Shown here: in pieces, positions 16,320 to 23,348 of the stretch
Position numbering within the stretch: position 1 is the first letter of the stretch
Layout of the letters: every line of letters starts with the position of its first letter
Source: UBA7446 sp965656545
GTDB lineage: Bacteria > Bacteroidota > Bacteroidia > Flavobacteriales > Flavobacteriaceae
Assembly: GCA_965656545.1 (NCBI GenBank)
Contig: CBFHKZ010000002.1
Span: 248,001 to 312,000 of the forward strand
Direction: 5' to 3'
Length of the DNA: 64,000 nt
Notes under the pieces: model-generated
The model's input: only the letters and a program-made list of their open reading frames with translations
What the model was told of the DNA's origin: nothing
Database searches by the model: none
Program-made: the position numbers and the translations under genes

Positions 16320-17126
16320 ATGGACTTAACACAACTGTACGAAAACCTCATTTCCTTTCTTGTCAATTATGGCCCAAAACTAATTGGTGCTATTTTGGCT
16401 TGGATCATCGGGTCATGGATCATCAAATTTTTAGTCAAAGGACTCCAATCGCTGTTTAAACGCTCGGGCTTAGAACAATCGCTTCGCTCTTTTTTAGTAA
16501 GCCTTACCAAAATTGTACTTAAAATACTGCTGATCATTTCGGTCTTGGGTATGATTGGCGTAGAAATGACTTCTTTTATTGCCATTTTAGGTGCTGCTGG
16601 TTTGGCAGTGGGTATGGCCATGAGCGGTACCCTTCAAAATTTTGCAGGCGGGGTAATGCTGCTGATTTTCAAACCCTTCAAAGTGGGTGATTTAATCGAA
16701 AGTCAAGGCTATACCGGAACGGTAAAAGAAATACAAATTTTTGTGACCATTATACTCACTCCCGAAAATAAAACCGTATTCCTACCCAATGGGGCAGTGG
16801 CCAATGGCGAAATTACCAACTACGCTACCGAGGGCACCATCCGCGTGGATCTTGACTTTGGTATTGGCTATGGCGAATCCATAGAAGCGGCCAAAAAGGT
16901 GCTCTATGAAGTTGTCAACCAACACGATAAGGTATTGAACAATCCGCCACCGTTTGTTGGCGTACATAGCCTGGGCGACTCGGCAGTGAACTTAGCCGTG
17001 CGACCCTATGCCAGTCCACAAGATTATTGGACGGTCTATTTTGACATCTATGAAAAAGGCAAAAATGCACTCGACAAGGCGGGCATCGAAATTCCGTTCC
17101 CACAGCGTGTGGTGCATCAGAAGTAA
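16320..17126 (+). CDS. mscS: Small-conductance mechanosensitive channel, MscS family
   Basis: An inner-membrane channel that opens under membrane tension to release solutes during osmotic downshock. The 268-residue protein has three predicted helices. The pore helix TM3 is the Ala/Gly-rich stretch AILGAAGLAVGMAMSGTLQN followed by FAGG (about residues 88-112), the hallmark of the family. The soluble beta domain follows with FKVGDLIESQGYTGTV and VFLPNGAVANGEITNY, then the alpha/beta end. Length equals that of E. coli MscS. It is monocistronic and followed by a strong hairpin terminator. Confidence 0.95.
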   Translation: MDLTQLYENLISFLVNYGPKLIGAILAWIIGSWIIKFLVKGLQSLFKRSGLEQSLRSFLVSLTKIVLKILLIISVLGMIGVEMTSFIAILGAAGLAVGMAMSGTLQNFAGGVMLLIFKPFKVGDLIESQGYTGTVKEIQIFVTIILTPENKTVFLPNGAVANGEITNYATEGTIRVDLDFGIGYGESIEAAKKVLYEVVNQHDKVLNNPPPFVGVHSLGDSAVNLAVRPYASPQDYWTVYFDIYEKGKNALDKAGIEIPFPQRVVHQK

Positions 17127-17162
17127 GACTTTTTTTAATATACTAAACATATCTAAGCGTAT

Positions 17163-17192
17163 TTGCGGTGGAAAAATTCCACCGCAACTTTT
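17163..17192 (+). terminator. Intrinsic terminator behind mscS
   Basis: A perfect 11-bp stem, TTGCGGTGGAA / TTCCACCGCAA, with loop AAA, is followed by C and four T residues. It lies 37 bp after the mscS stop and is the clearest terminator in the window. Confidence 0.85.
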
Positions 17193-17241
17193 GGCGTGTA
17201 TTGCCTTTCAGCTAAATAAAGAATTTCTTGAAACGAACTGT

Positions 17242-17266
17242 CCTCGAGGAATTCTTTTCGATTAAA
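17242..17266 (+). repeat. 25-bp dispersed repeat, copy 1
   Basis: Begins CCTCGAGGAATTC and ends TTTTCGATTAAA. It is identical over 25 bases to 47501-47525. It lies between the mscS terminator and the 3' end of the CBS gene. Confidence 0.8.
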
Positions 17267-17268
17267 GC

Positions 17269-17691
17269 CTAATACTGCTCCAGCAGGTATTTGATCAAAT
17301 CGGTGGTGGTGACAATTCCTTGTATGTTGTTTTTGTCGTCCACAACCGGGAGCGCATGGAAATCGGCATCCAAAAAGATCTCGGCTACTTCCTTAATGGT
17401 GGCCGTATCGGGGATACATTTGGGTTTGCGGACCATAATTTGCTCTAGTGTAAACATCGAATAGACCGAGGTGTCTATGGTAAAATCGTGTGGATCATAG
17501 CTGTCCACAAAACTGATACGTGCCAGGTCGGTCATGCTGAGAATACCTACGATTTTGGTTCCAGAGACAACGGGCAAATGCCTAACGCGGTGTTTTTTAA
17601 AGAGTTTCTCGGCTTCGCCTAAGCCATCGTTTAGGTGTAGTACTACAGGTTCATCCGCCATAATATGACGTACAGATTCACGTTTTTTCAT
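17269..17691 (-). CDS. Tandem CBS-domain protein
   Basis: A 140-residue protein from the ATG at 17691 (MKKRESVRHIMADEPV); an upstream in-frame start at 17751 would add a hydrophobic leader but overlaps the promoter region and is less likely. It consists of two CBS domains: HRVRHLPVVSGTKIVGILSM in the first half and DFHALPVVDDKNNIQGIVTT in the second. Such pairs bind adenine nucleotides and act as energy or redox sensors on partner proteins, but no partner domain is fused here. It is transcribed away from the small membrane protein gene at 17763. Confidence 0.85.
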   Translation of the reverse strand: MKKRESVRHIMADEPVVLHLNDGLGEAEKLFKKHRVRHLPVVSGTKIVGILSMTDLARISFVDSYDPHDFTIDTSVYSMFTLEQIMVRKPKCIPDTATIKEVAEIFLDADFHALPVVDDKNNIQGIVTTTDLIKYLLEQY

Positions 17692-17712
17692 GTTATAAGA
17701 TTTAGGTAAGAA

Positions 17713-17747
17713 TAAAGATACAAAAAAAGAACAAATGCCTATCTTTA
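17713..17747. promoter_or_regulatory. Back-to-back putative -7 boxes of two divergent genes
   Basis: TATCTTTA occurs on the minus strand at 17713-17720 (for the CBS gene, ATG at 17691) and on the plus strand at 17740-17747 (for the small gene, ATG at 17763). The two boxes are 19 bp apart, so the polymerase sites overlap. No convincing TTG box accompanies either one. Confidence 0.4.
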
Positions 17748-17762
17748 TCAAACCAAAATCTT

Positions 17763-17933
17763 ATGAACCTACTCAAATCAATTGCCCTTTTTGCGGCCCT
17801 CTATTTTGGCATGACCATCTTGCTTCGTGTTGTTTTAGACAAGCTATATCGCAACATTCAAAAGCGTTATGTAGCAAAAGAAAACAGGCGCTTGAAAGAA
17901 GAAGCCGCACCAAAAGCCAACAAGAAAACTTAA
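17763..17933 (+). CDS. Small single-pass membrane protein, 56 residues
   Basis: Reads MNLLKSIALFAALYFGMTIL... with one helix (about residues 5-24) followed by a strongly basic, coiled-coil-prone tail (KLYRNIQKRYVAKENRRLKE...). The expected topology is a short periplasmic end and a cytoplasmic tail. The ATG lies behind a TATCTTTA box, and the TAA overlaps the stop of the convergent gene by two bases. I do not recognise a family. Codon choice and a defined promoter support a real gene. Confidence 0.6.
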   Translation: MNLLKSIALFAALYFGMTILLRVVLDKLYRNIQKRYVAKENRRLKEEAAPKANKKT

Positions 17934-18382
17934 ACGGCTTTAGACAAACGGTCTGCTACCAACAACTGCAGTTGGTCTTGCAGGCGTACAATGACCAAAT
18001 TCATCATGCGCTTGTTTAGCTTGGACGAGTTTTGAATGTAGAAAGTGTATTCGGCTACGGTAAACTGGCCAATCAACATGCCCTTAACAGCGTTGCGAAA
18101 CTTCTGATCCTTGCAAATGGCTGTTTCAACATAATGCATGCGTTTTTCTAGCGAAAGCTCGTAAAACACGCCCTTGTGCTTGTTGGCATAATTCACAAAT
18201 GCAGCAATGAGCAGGGGGTTTTGCAATTTTAAAACAGGGCGTAGGGTGGTGTTTTGAAAACGTTCTTCGTCCGACATCGTATCAAATGTTTGGTGCTTTT
18301 TGATCTCTGGGCGTATGCGCAGCAAATCGTTGTGCCTGTCGTTCATGTTAAAATTTTCACTAAAGTTAAATTCAATTGGCAT
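17930..18382 (-). CDS. Conserved-looking hypothetical protein, 150 residues
   Basis: A soluble, helix-rich protein without signal peptide or membrane segment. It contains LRIRPEIKKHQTFDTMSDEE, then RPVLKLQNPLLIAAFVNYA, a segment HYVETAICKDQKFRNAVKGM and a Met/Leu-rich end. I recall similar short proteins in other Flavobacteriia but cannot assign a function; the glyoxalase label sometimes used for such proteins is not supported by any motif here. The start could instead be Met13 (18346). Its stop codon overlaps that of the small membrane gene on the other strand. Confidence 0.65.
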   Translation of the reverse strand: MPIEFNFSENFNMNDRHNDLLRIRPEIKKHQTFDTMSDEERFQNTTLRPVLKLQNPLLIAAFVNYANKHKGVFYELSLEKRMHYVETAICKDQKFRNAVKGMLIGQFTVAEYTFYIQNSSKLNKRMMNLVIVRLQDQLQLLVADRLSKAV

Positions 18383-18581
18383 GCATTTGCTTGTAAAGGC
18401 TTGTGTTCTTTTCCATAGGTTGTTAACAAAAGCGCGTTATTGACTTGCATTTACAAGAGGGCAATACAAATAATAAGCACCTCGATGGTAAATATTAGGG
18501 TTTTATTGTTTGAATGATAAGACATGATATAAACTTTTTGTTGTATATTTATTTTGTAAATGAAATAAAATAGTATCAAAA

Positions 18582-18899
18582 ATGATAAAAACCATTATTG
18601 ATTTTAAAAAACTTCAAGAAGAATTACCTAAAAAAATAGCTGAAAGTCCCTACAAAACAGCTCATTTTATAAAAGAGTTAGGTTTGTCGTCAGCTACTTA
18701 TTACAGAAAAGCCGGAACGAATAAGTTCACAGCAGATGAAATGCTAAAAATTGTCGAGTTGGTAAATCCAAAAGAATATTATAAATGGTTGTTCGAGCAA
18801 GAAATTGAAGAAGCCAAGGCAGAATTGGAAGCTGGAAAAGGCATTTCAAATGAAGAGGCAATGAGAATAATTAGTTCAAAAATTACAGCTAAAAAATAG
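18582..18899 (+). CDS. HTH-type antitoxin-like protein
   Basis: A 105-residue protein. The first 70 residues resemble a helix-turn-helix unit (SPYKTAHFIKELGLSSATYYRKAG), and the end (AELEAGKGISNEEAMRIISS) resembles the toxin-binding tail of antitoxins paired with RelE/ParE toxins. The gene runs towards a ParE-like gene on the opposite strand and overlaps it by 11 bp, tail to tail. This is not the usual co-directional order, so a functional pairing is inferred from sequence type and proximity. The upstream 200 bp is AT-rich and contains a TATTTTG-like box but no other gene. Confidence 0.55.
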   Translation: MIKTIIDFKKLQEELPKKIAESPYKTAHFIKELGLSSATYYRKAGTNKFTADEMLKIVELVNPKEYYKWLFEQEIEEAKAELEAGKGISNEEAMRIISSKITAKK

Positions 18900-19194
18900 G
18901 CATCTGCCTATTATCCCATAGCGTTAGCATTTCTATACACGTTGAAATACGGTAATGAATTGAAATCTGCCTAACAACTACAAAAGCACGAATATCGTTC
19001 GTTATTTTTTTACCAACTTCTGCATTTTGACGAATCAAATCAACAGTAGATAGCAATTTGTATGTAAATTCATTAGCTGATTTTTCACCAAAATTAATTT
19101 TCAAATAGTTTTCGATTTCTTCAAATCGTCTTAGCGAAAGTGGAGACCATACAACATCCATAACGATAGGTTTATTAGGGGCGTAATATTTCAT
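18889..19194 (-). CDS. RelE/ParE-family toxin-like protein
   Basis: From the ATG at 19194 (MKYYAPNKPI...) the product is 101 residues; the open frame extends upstream but that part does not look coding, and Met12 (19161, MDVVWSPLSLRRFEEI) is an alternative start. VWSPLSLRRFEEIENYLKIN, the central ATTVDL-type helix region and the ending IEMLTLWDNRQMP match the small RelE/ParE fold, with the typical LWDNRQ C-terminal signature. ParE relatives poison gyrase and RelE relatives cut mRNA; which applies cannot be told. It overlaps the convergent antitoxin-like gene. Confidence 0.7.
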   Translation of the reverse strand: MKYYAPNKPIVMDVVWSPLSLRRFEEIENYLKINFGEKSANEFTYKLLSTVDLIRQNAEVGKKITNDIRAFVVVRQISIHYRISTCIEMLTLWDNRQMPIF

Positions 19195-19480
19195 TATCAA
19201 TTCTAATATACACTCATTCTTTGAGAAAATTAATGCATTCGCGAGAACACGCACAAAACAAGCAAGAGGGTGAGTATGCGGTTGCAAGCTTAAATCATCA
19301 ACTGAAACGACCATCTTACCAACTGCAAGAAACATCCACGAAACAAAAAAAACGTCAACACAAAGCATTGACAATCAATAGTTAACTTACCACCCTATAT
19401 TGAATGATAATTTATGTTATGTTAAATTGTGTTTTTATCTGCTGTTTTATATACCTTAGTATAATAAAACCTATTCCCCT
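19195..19480. other. 286-bp stretch without a convincing gene
   Basis: An open frame on the minus strand continues the toxin ORF to 19374, but its sequence is not protein-like and the better start is downstream. The remainder (19380-19480) is AT-rich and should contain the ald promoter; TATACCTTAG near 19449 is only a weak box. No RNA gene or repeat was identified. Confidence 0.5.
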
Positions 19481-20584
19481 ATGATAGTAGGCATACCAAA
19501 AGAATGTAAAAATAACGAATACCGCGTTAGCCTTATGCCCCAACACATAGCAGCCATAGCGCAAACGCATAAGGTTATTGTACAGCAAGATGCCGGATTA
19601 GGCGCTGGATTCTCAAATGAAGATTATATAGGCTCAGGCGCGATTATGGTATCAAGTATGGAAGATGTTTATGCGCAGGCAAATCTTATTATTAAAGTCA
19701 AGGAACCCTTGCCACAGGAATACGCCTTGATCAAACCACATCACACCCTATTTACTTTTTTTCACTTTGCTGCCTCGTCAGCCCTCACAGAAGCCATGCT
19801 AAAATCTGGCGCTACGTGCATTGCGTATGAAACCATCGAAGATAGTAAAGGGAGATTGCCGCTTTTGGCCCCCATGTCAGAGGTTGCAGGACGTCTAGCT
19901 GGACAACAGGCTGCCAAATACCTTGAAAAACCACAAGGTGGCAGTGGTATATTGGTAGGTGGTGTTACGGGTGTAGCCCCCGCCAAAGCCTTGGTTTTGG
20001 GCGGTGGCGTTGTAGGCACCAATGCTGCAGCTGTACTTGTGGGTATGGGCGCAGATGTTACCATTTGCGATATCAATGAAAGTCGGTTAACAGCACTGGA
20101 GAACATATTTGATGGTAAAATCGAAGCCCTGTTGGCCACAGAAGAAAATATTCGGGCTAAACTTCCCCTTATAGACGCCGTAATTGGTGCCGTGTTGGTC
20201 AAAGGCGCAAAAGCGCCCAAACTCATTACCAAAGAAATGCTGTCGCTCCTTAGGCCTTATTCCGTTCTGGTAGATGTAGCGGTGGATCAAGGAGGTTGTT
20301 TTGAAACGACTAAACCCACCACCCATGAAAATCCTACCTATTACGTGGATGATATCTTGCACTACGCCGTAGCCAACATGCCGGGTGCTGTTCCACGAAC
20401 GTCTACCCAAGCCTTGTCAAATAAAACGTTTCCCTATGTCATGGAACTGCTAAACAAAGCACTAGACCAACTTCCAGCGGAAATACGGAAAGGGATTAAT
20501 ACGCATCGCGGCAAACTAACAAATCGCGAAGTAGCAGCTGCGTTTAAACTTCCCTACTCCAATGTATCAACTATTCTAGGGTAA
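19481..20584 (+). CDS. ald: Alanine dehydrogenase
   Basis: A 367-residue NAD-dependent enzyme for reversible oxidative deamination of L-alanine to pyruvate and ammonia. It starts with the family signature GIPKECKNNEYRVSLMP, including the substrate-binding Arg near residue 15 and KVKEPLPQEY near 73. The catalytic histidine is in FFHFAAS near 95, and the Rossmann motif LGGGVVGTNAA lies near 171. VDVAVDQGGCFETTKPTTHE near 265 is typical of Ald rather than transhydrogenase. It is monocistronic or weakly linked to the dioxygenase gene 16 bp downstream. Confidence 0.94.
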   Translation: MIVGIPKECKNNEYRVSLMPQHIAAIAQTHKVIVQQDAGLGAGFSNEDYIGSGAIMVSSMEDVYAQANLIIKVKEPLPQEYALIKPHHTLFTFFHFAASSALTEAMLKSGATCIAYETIEDSKGRLPLLAPMSEVAGRLAGQQAAKYLEKPQGGSGILVGGVTGVAPAKALVLGGGVVGTNAAAVLVGMGADVTICDINESRLTALENIFDGKIEALLATEENIRAKLPLIDAVIGAVLVKGAKAPKLITKEMLSLLRPYSVLVDVAVDQGGCFETTKPTTHENPTYYVDDILHYAVANMPGAVPRTSTQALSNKTFPYVMELLNKALDQLPAEIRKGINTHRGKLTNREVAAAFKLPYSNVSTILG

Positions 20585-20600
20585 TTCTTATTTTCGTAAA

Positions 20601-21551
20601 ATGAATAAGATTCCATCATTAAACCTACAAGACTTTGTGTCGGGCAATTCAGCCCAACAACAGCAATTTATTGTAGACTTAGGACGTGCCTTTGAAGAAA
20701 TTGGTTTTGTTGCCATTTCAGGACATTATTTAAATGAAGCCCTCATCGATGAGCTGTATACCCAAATAAAAGCTTTCTTCGATTTGCCCGAAGACATCAA
20801 AAAGAAATATGAAATTGAAGGCTTGGGCGGACAGCGGGGTTACACCTCCTTTGGCAAGGAACACGCCAAAGGCAAAAAGGAAGCTGACCTAAAAGAGTTT
20901 TGGCATTTTGGGCAATATGCCGAAGTTCCAGAAATATTAAAGCCGCACTACCCACCAAATGTAATGGTTGAAGAATTACCCGCTTTTAATGAAGTAGGCG
21001 AAAACGTTTTTAAAGCCTTGGAAAAAACAGCCATGGCACTGTTGCGTGCCATATCGCTGCATTTGGGTCTGGATCAACATTATTTTGATGGATTTGTCGC
21101 TACTGGGAATAGCATCCTACGTCCCATCCACTACCCCCCTATTCAACAAGCGCCAAAAAATGCGGAGCGTGCTGCCGCACATGGCGATATAAACCTGATT
21201 ACGCTGCTTATGGGGGCACATGGCAGGGGCTTACAAGTGCTAAACCGCAAAGGAGATTGGATAGATGCCATTGCTGGTCCTAACGAACTTATGGTAAATG
21301 TGGGCGATATGCTATCACGACACACCAACAACGTATTGAAGTCTACCATACACCGTGTGGTAAACCCACCAAAGGAAATGTGGGGCACGTCGCGCTACTC
21401 CATTCCGTTTTTTATGCACCCCATTGCCACCATGCCACTAGACGTATTGCCGCATTGCATCAATGAGCAGCAACCCAAGCAATACGATGACATCTCCGCT
21501 GGTGATTTTCTCAGAGAACGACTAATTGAACTTGGGTTATTAAAAGCATAA
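20601..21551 (+). CDS. Isopenicillin N synthase-like Fe(II)/2-oxoglutarate dioxygenase
   Basis: A 316-residue non-haem iron dioxygenase. The N-terminal DIOX_N domain includes GRAFEEIGFVAISGHYL. The 2-His-1-carboxylate iron site is HGD near residue 193 and STIHRVVNPP near 250; the cosubstrate-binding RYS follows near 264. The substrate is unknown: the family covers amino-acid, fatty-acid and hormone-like substrates, and an isopenicillin N role is not implied. Its stop overlaps the start of the SUI1-type factor (TAATG), so the two genes are probably co-transcribed. Confidence 0.9.
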   Translation: MNKIPSLNLQDFVSGNSAQQQQFIVDLGRAFEEIGFVAISGHYLNEALIDELYTQIKAFFDLPEDIKKKYEIEGLGGQRGYTSFGKEHAKGKKEADLKEFWHFGQYAEVPEILKPHYPPNVMVEELPAFNEVGENVFKALEKTAMALLRAISLHLGLDQHYFDGFVATGNSILRPIHYPPIQQAPKNAERAAAHGDINLITLLMGAHGRGLQVLNRKGDWIDAIAGPNELMVNVGDMLSRHTNNVLKSTIHRVVNPPKEMWGTSRYSIPFFMHPIATMPLDVLPHCINEQQPKQYDDISAGDFLRERLIELGLLKA

Positions 21552-21886
21552 TGGCCAAACTCAGCGATTTATCGGATTTAAAAAAATTGTTTCCAGAAGC
21601 CGAGGGTACCTATACCCCACCCGTTGAAAAGAAATCAGGAACAGCAAAGCAGTACCTAGAAGCACACTTCAGCAATAAAGGACGTGGGGGTAAAACGGTA
21701 ACCATCATCAAAGGTTTTGAAGGATCTCCAGATGCATTAAAAGCGTTGGCTAAAGCGCTTAAGCAGCACTGTGGCGTGGGTGGAAGTGTCAAAGATTACG
21801 ACATCATTATTCAAGGGAATATGCGTGACAAAATCATGGCATTCCTCAAAAAAGAAGGACATCAAGTGAAGCGTATTGGCGGATAA
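21551..21886 (+). CDS. SUI1/YciH-family translation initiation factor homologue
   Basis: A 111-residue protein ending in a SUI1 domain: RGGKTVTIIKGFEGSPD, then LAKALKQHCGVGGSVKDYDI and a closing VKRIGG. The bacterial YciH relatives resemble eukaryotic eIF1 and influence start-site fidelity; their exact role is little known. The N-terminal 35 residues are a flexible, family-typical lead. It starts within the stop of the dioxygenase gene. The length and motif order are normal for flavobacterial members. Confidence 0.9.
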   Translation: MAKLSDLSDLKKLFPEAEGTYTPPVEKKSGTAKQYLEAHFSNKGRGGKTVTIIKGFEGSPDALKALAKALKQHCGVGGSVKDYDIIIQGNMRDKIMAFLKKEGHQVKRIGG

Positions 21887-21954
21887 GACCGTTTAATTTC
21901 GATGACTTTTTGGTACGAATATTGATGTACCTAAGAAACGTAAAATCCCAAATT

Positions 21955-22638
21955 ATGAGAGTAATTGCCTTTGCATCTATGCTAATGCTTTTTTTATCAT
22001 GCGAACAAAATGATGTAAGCATCACAATTCCAGATGAAATACCCGTAAATAAAACCGCTGAATACACCGTTACATTTTCCTTTGATTGGAACAAAAACGA
22101 TTTTCCAACCGATTATCCTTCTAACCCACACTTCTCCCCATTGGTAGGCTGGGTACACCAAAAAGGCAATAGCTTTTTTAACACAGGAAAAACGGCTACC
22201 GATGGAATTAAAAACATGGCTGAGTTTGGAGGTACCACTACCCTAGTTGGTGAACTTCAAGCACTGATTGACGAAAATAAAGGCCTAAAAACCTATGTGG
22301 GTAGCGGTCTTAGTGGTGGTGTTGGCACCATTTCTTTGGATGTCACGGTTAGTAGTGAATTTCCTGCCGTATCCTTAGCAACCATGCTTGCCCCAAGTCC
22401 TGATTGGTATATAGGCTGTGCAAACGTCGACTTAACTGATGCCAATGGCGAATTTGTGGCAACCAAAACAATAAGCGGTGGTGTTTATGATGCAGGAACA
22501 GATAATGGCACGACATTTACCGCTGCCAATAGTGTTAGTTCGCCAAGAGAAAACATCAAAATCATTACCCAACCACCACTTGGAAACGGTACAGAAGTTC
22601 ATGCGTCTATTTGCAGCATTACATTCACAAAAAAATAA
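21955..22638 (+). CDS. Spondin-domain lipoprotein
   Basis: From the ATG at 21955 the product is 227 residues; an in-frame ATG at 21925 is possible but the lipobox LFLSC is well placed with the later start. The mature protein is one spondin-type domain: YTVTFSFDWNKNDFPTDYPS, LVGWVHQKGNSFFNTGK, GIKNMAEFG, LAPSPDWYIG and YDAGTDNG. Bacterial spondin proteins are secreted or surface-exposed with poorly known roles, possibly adhesion. It is a paralogue of the T9SS-exported protein at 44661. It ends one base before the stop of ung on the other strand. Confidence 0.85.
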   Translation: MRVIAFASMLMLFLSCEQNDVSITIPDEIPVNKTAEYTVTFSFDWNKNDFPTDYPSNPHFSPLVGWVHQKGNSFFNTGKTATDGIKNMAEFGGTTTLVGELQALIDENKGLKTYVGSGLSGGVGTISLDVTVSSEFPAVSLATMLAPSPDWYIGCANVDLTDANGEFVATKTISGGVYDAGTDNGTTFTAANSVSSPRENIKIITQPPLGNGTEVHASICSITFTKK

Positions 22639-23304
22639 TCACCAATCTATAGTTGATTTTCCCTGTGATTTTAGATAAGCATTCGCTTGGCTGAAGTGTT
22701 TGTTGCCAAACCACAGTCCCCTGTTGGCACTTAACGGTGATGGATGTCCGGACTCAAGAACCAAGTGCTTCTGCCTATTGATGTGCTTGCCTTTTTGCTT
22801 GGCATAATTGCCCCAAAGCATAAAAACCAAACCCGTTTTGTTTGAAGACAGCTTTTCGATTACGGCATCTGTAAATTTTTCCCACCCTTGTTTTTGATGG
22901 CTTCCCGCCTGCCCTGCCCTAACAGTTAAGGTGGCATTGAGTAACAAGACCCCTTGTGATGCCCACGGCAATAAACTACCAGATGAAGGATATGGCTTTC
23001 CCACATCTTGCTGAAGTTCTTTTAGTATGTTTATCAGCGAAGGAGGATGCGCAATACCTTCTGGAACAGAAAAACACAAACCATGCGCCTGCCCGGAACC
23101 GTGATAGGGATCTTGACCTAATAGCACCACATTAACCGCTTCAAAAGGACATAAATCAAAGGCGTTAAAAATGTCTTTCCCAGGGGGATAACAGCTATAT
23201 CGCTCATATTCTTGACGTACAAATTGAGCTAGTCTATCAAAGTAGGGCGCGGCAATTGTATCCGCCAACTGCCTTTGCCACGATTTTATCAGTCGAACCT
23301 TCAT
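22639..23304 (-). CDS. ung: Uracil-DNA glycosylase
   Basis: Ung removes uracil from DNA to start base-excision repair. The 221-residue family 1 enzyme has the catalytic water-activating loop VVLLGQDPYHGSGQAHGLCF near residue 57, the SLINILKEL segment near 87, LLLNATLTVRAGQAGSH near 116 and the DNA-intercalating loop ESGHPSPLSANRG near 186. It is divergent from the mutS2 gene, so two DNA-repair genes share one intergenic region of about 45 bp. The sequence is complete. Confidence 0.97.
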   Translation of the reverse strand: MKVRLIKSWQRQLADTIAAPYFDRLAQFVRQEYERYSCYPPGKDIFNAFDLCPFEAVNVVLLGQDPYHGSGQAHGLCFSVPEGIAHPPSLINILKELQQDVGKPYPSSGSLLPWASQGVLLLNATLTVRAGQAGSHQKQGWEKFTDAVIEKLSSNKTGLVFMLWGNYAKQKGKHINRQKHLVLESGHPSPLSANRGLWFGNKHFSQANAYLKSQGKSTIDW

Positions 23305-23313
23305 TAAAAAAGC

Positions 23314-23321
23314 TATTTTTG
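23314..23321 (+). promoter_or_regulatory. -7 box TATTTTTG of the mutS2 gene
   Basis: An exact match to the Bacteroidota -7 consensus TAnnTTTG, ending 27 bp before the chosen ATG at 23349. Its position supports that start over the upstream open frame, which lies in front of the box. No matching TTG box is found at 17-23 bp. Confidence 0.5.
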
Positions 23322-23348
23322 TGTTGCCTCAAGGTAGCAAAAATTGGA

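Noticed and set aside
19195..19374. N-terminal extension of the ParE-like toxin
   Set aside because: The extra 60 residues show no family match and the ATG at 19194 gives the normal length.
23256..23348. Earlier start for mutS2
   Set aside because: It would overlap the 5' end of ung and place the start ahead of a perfect -7 box.
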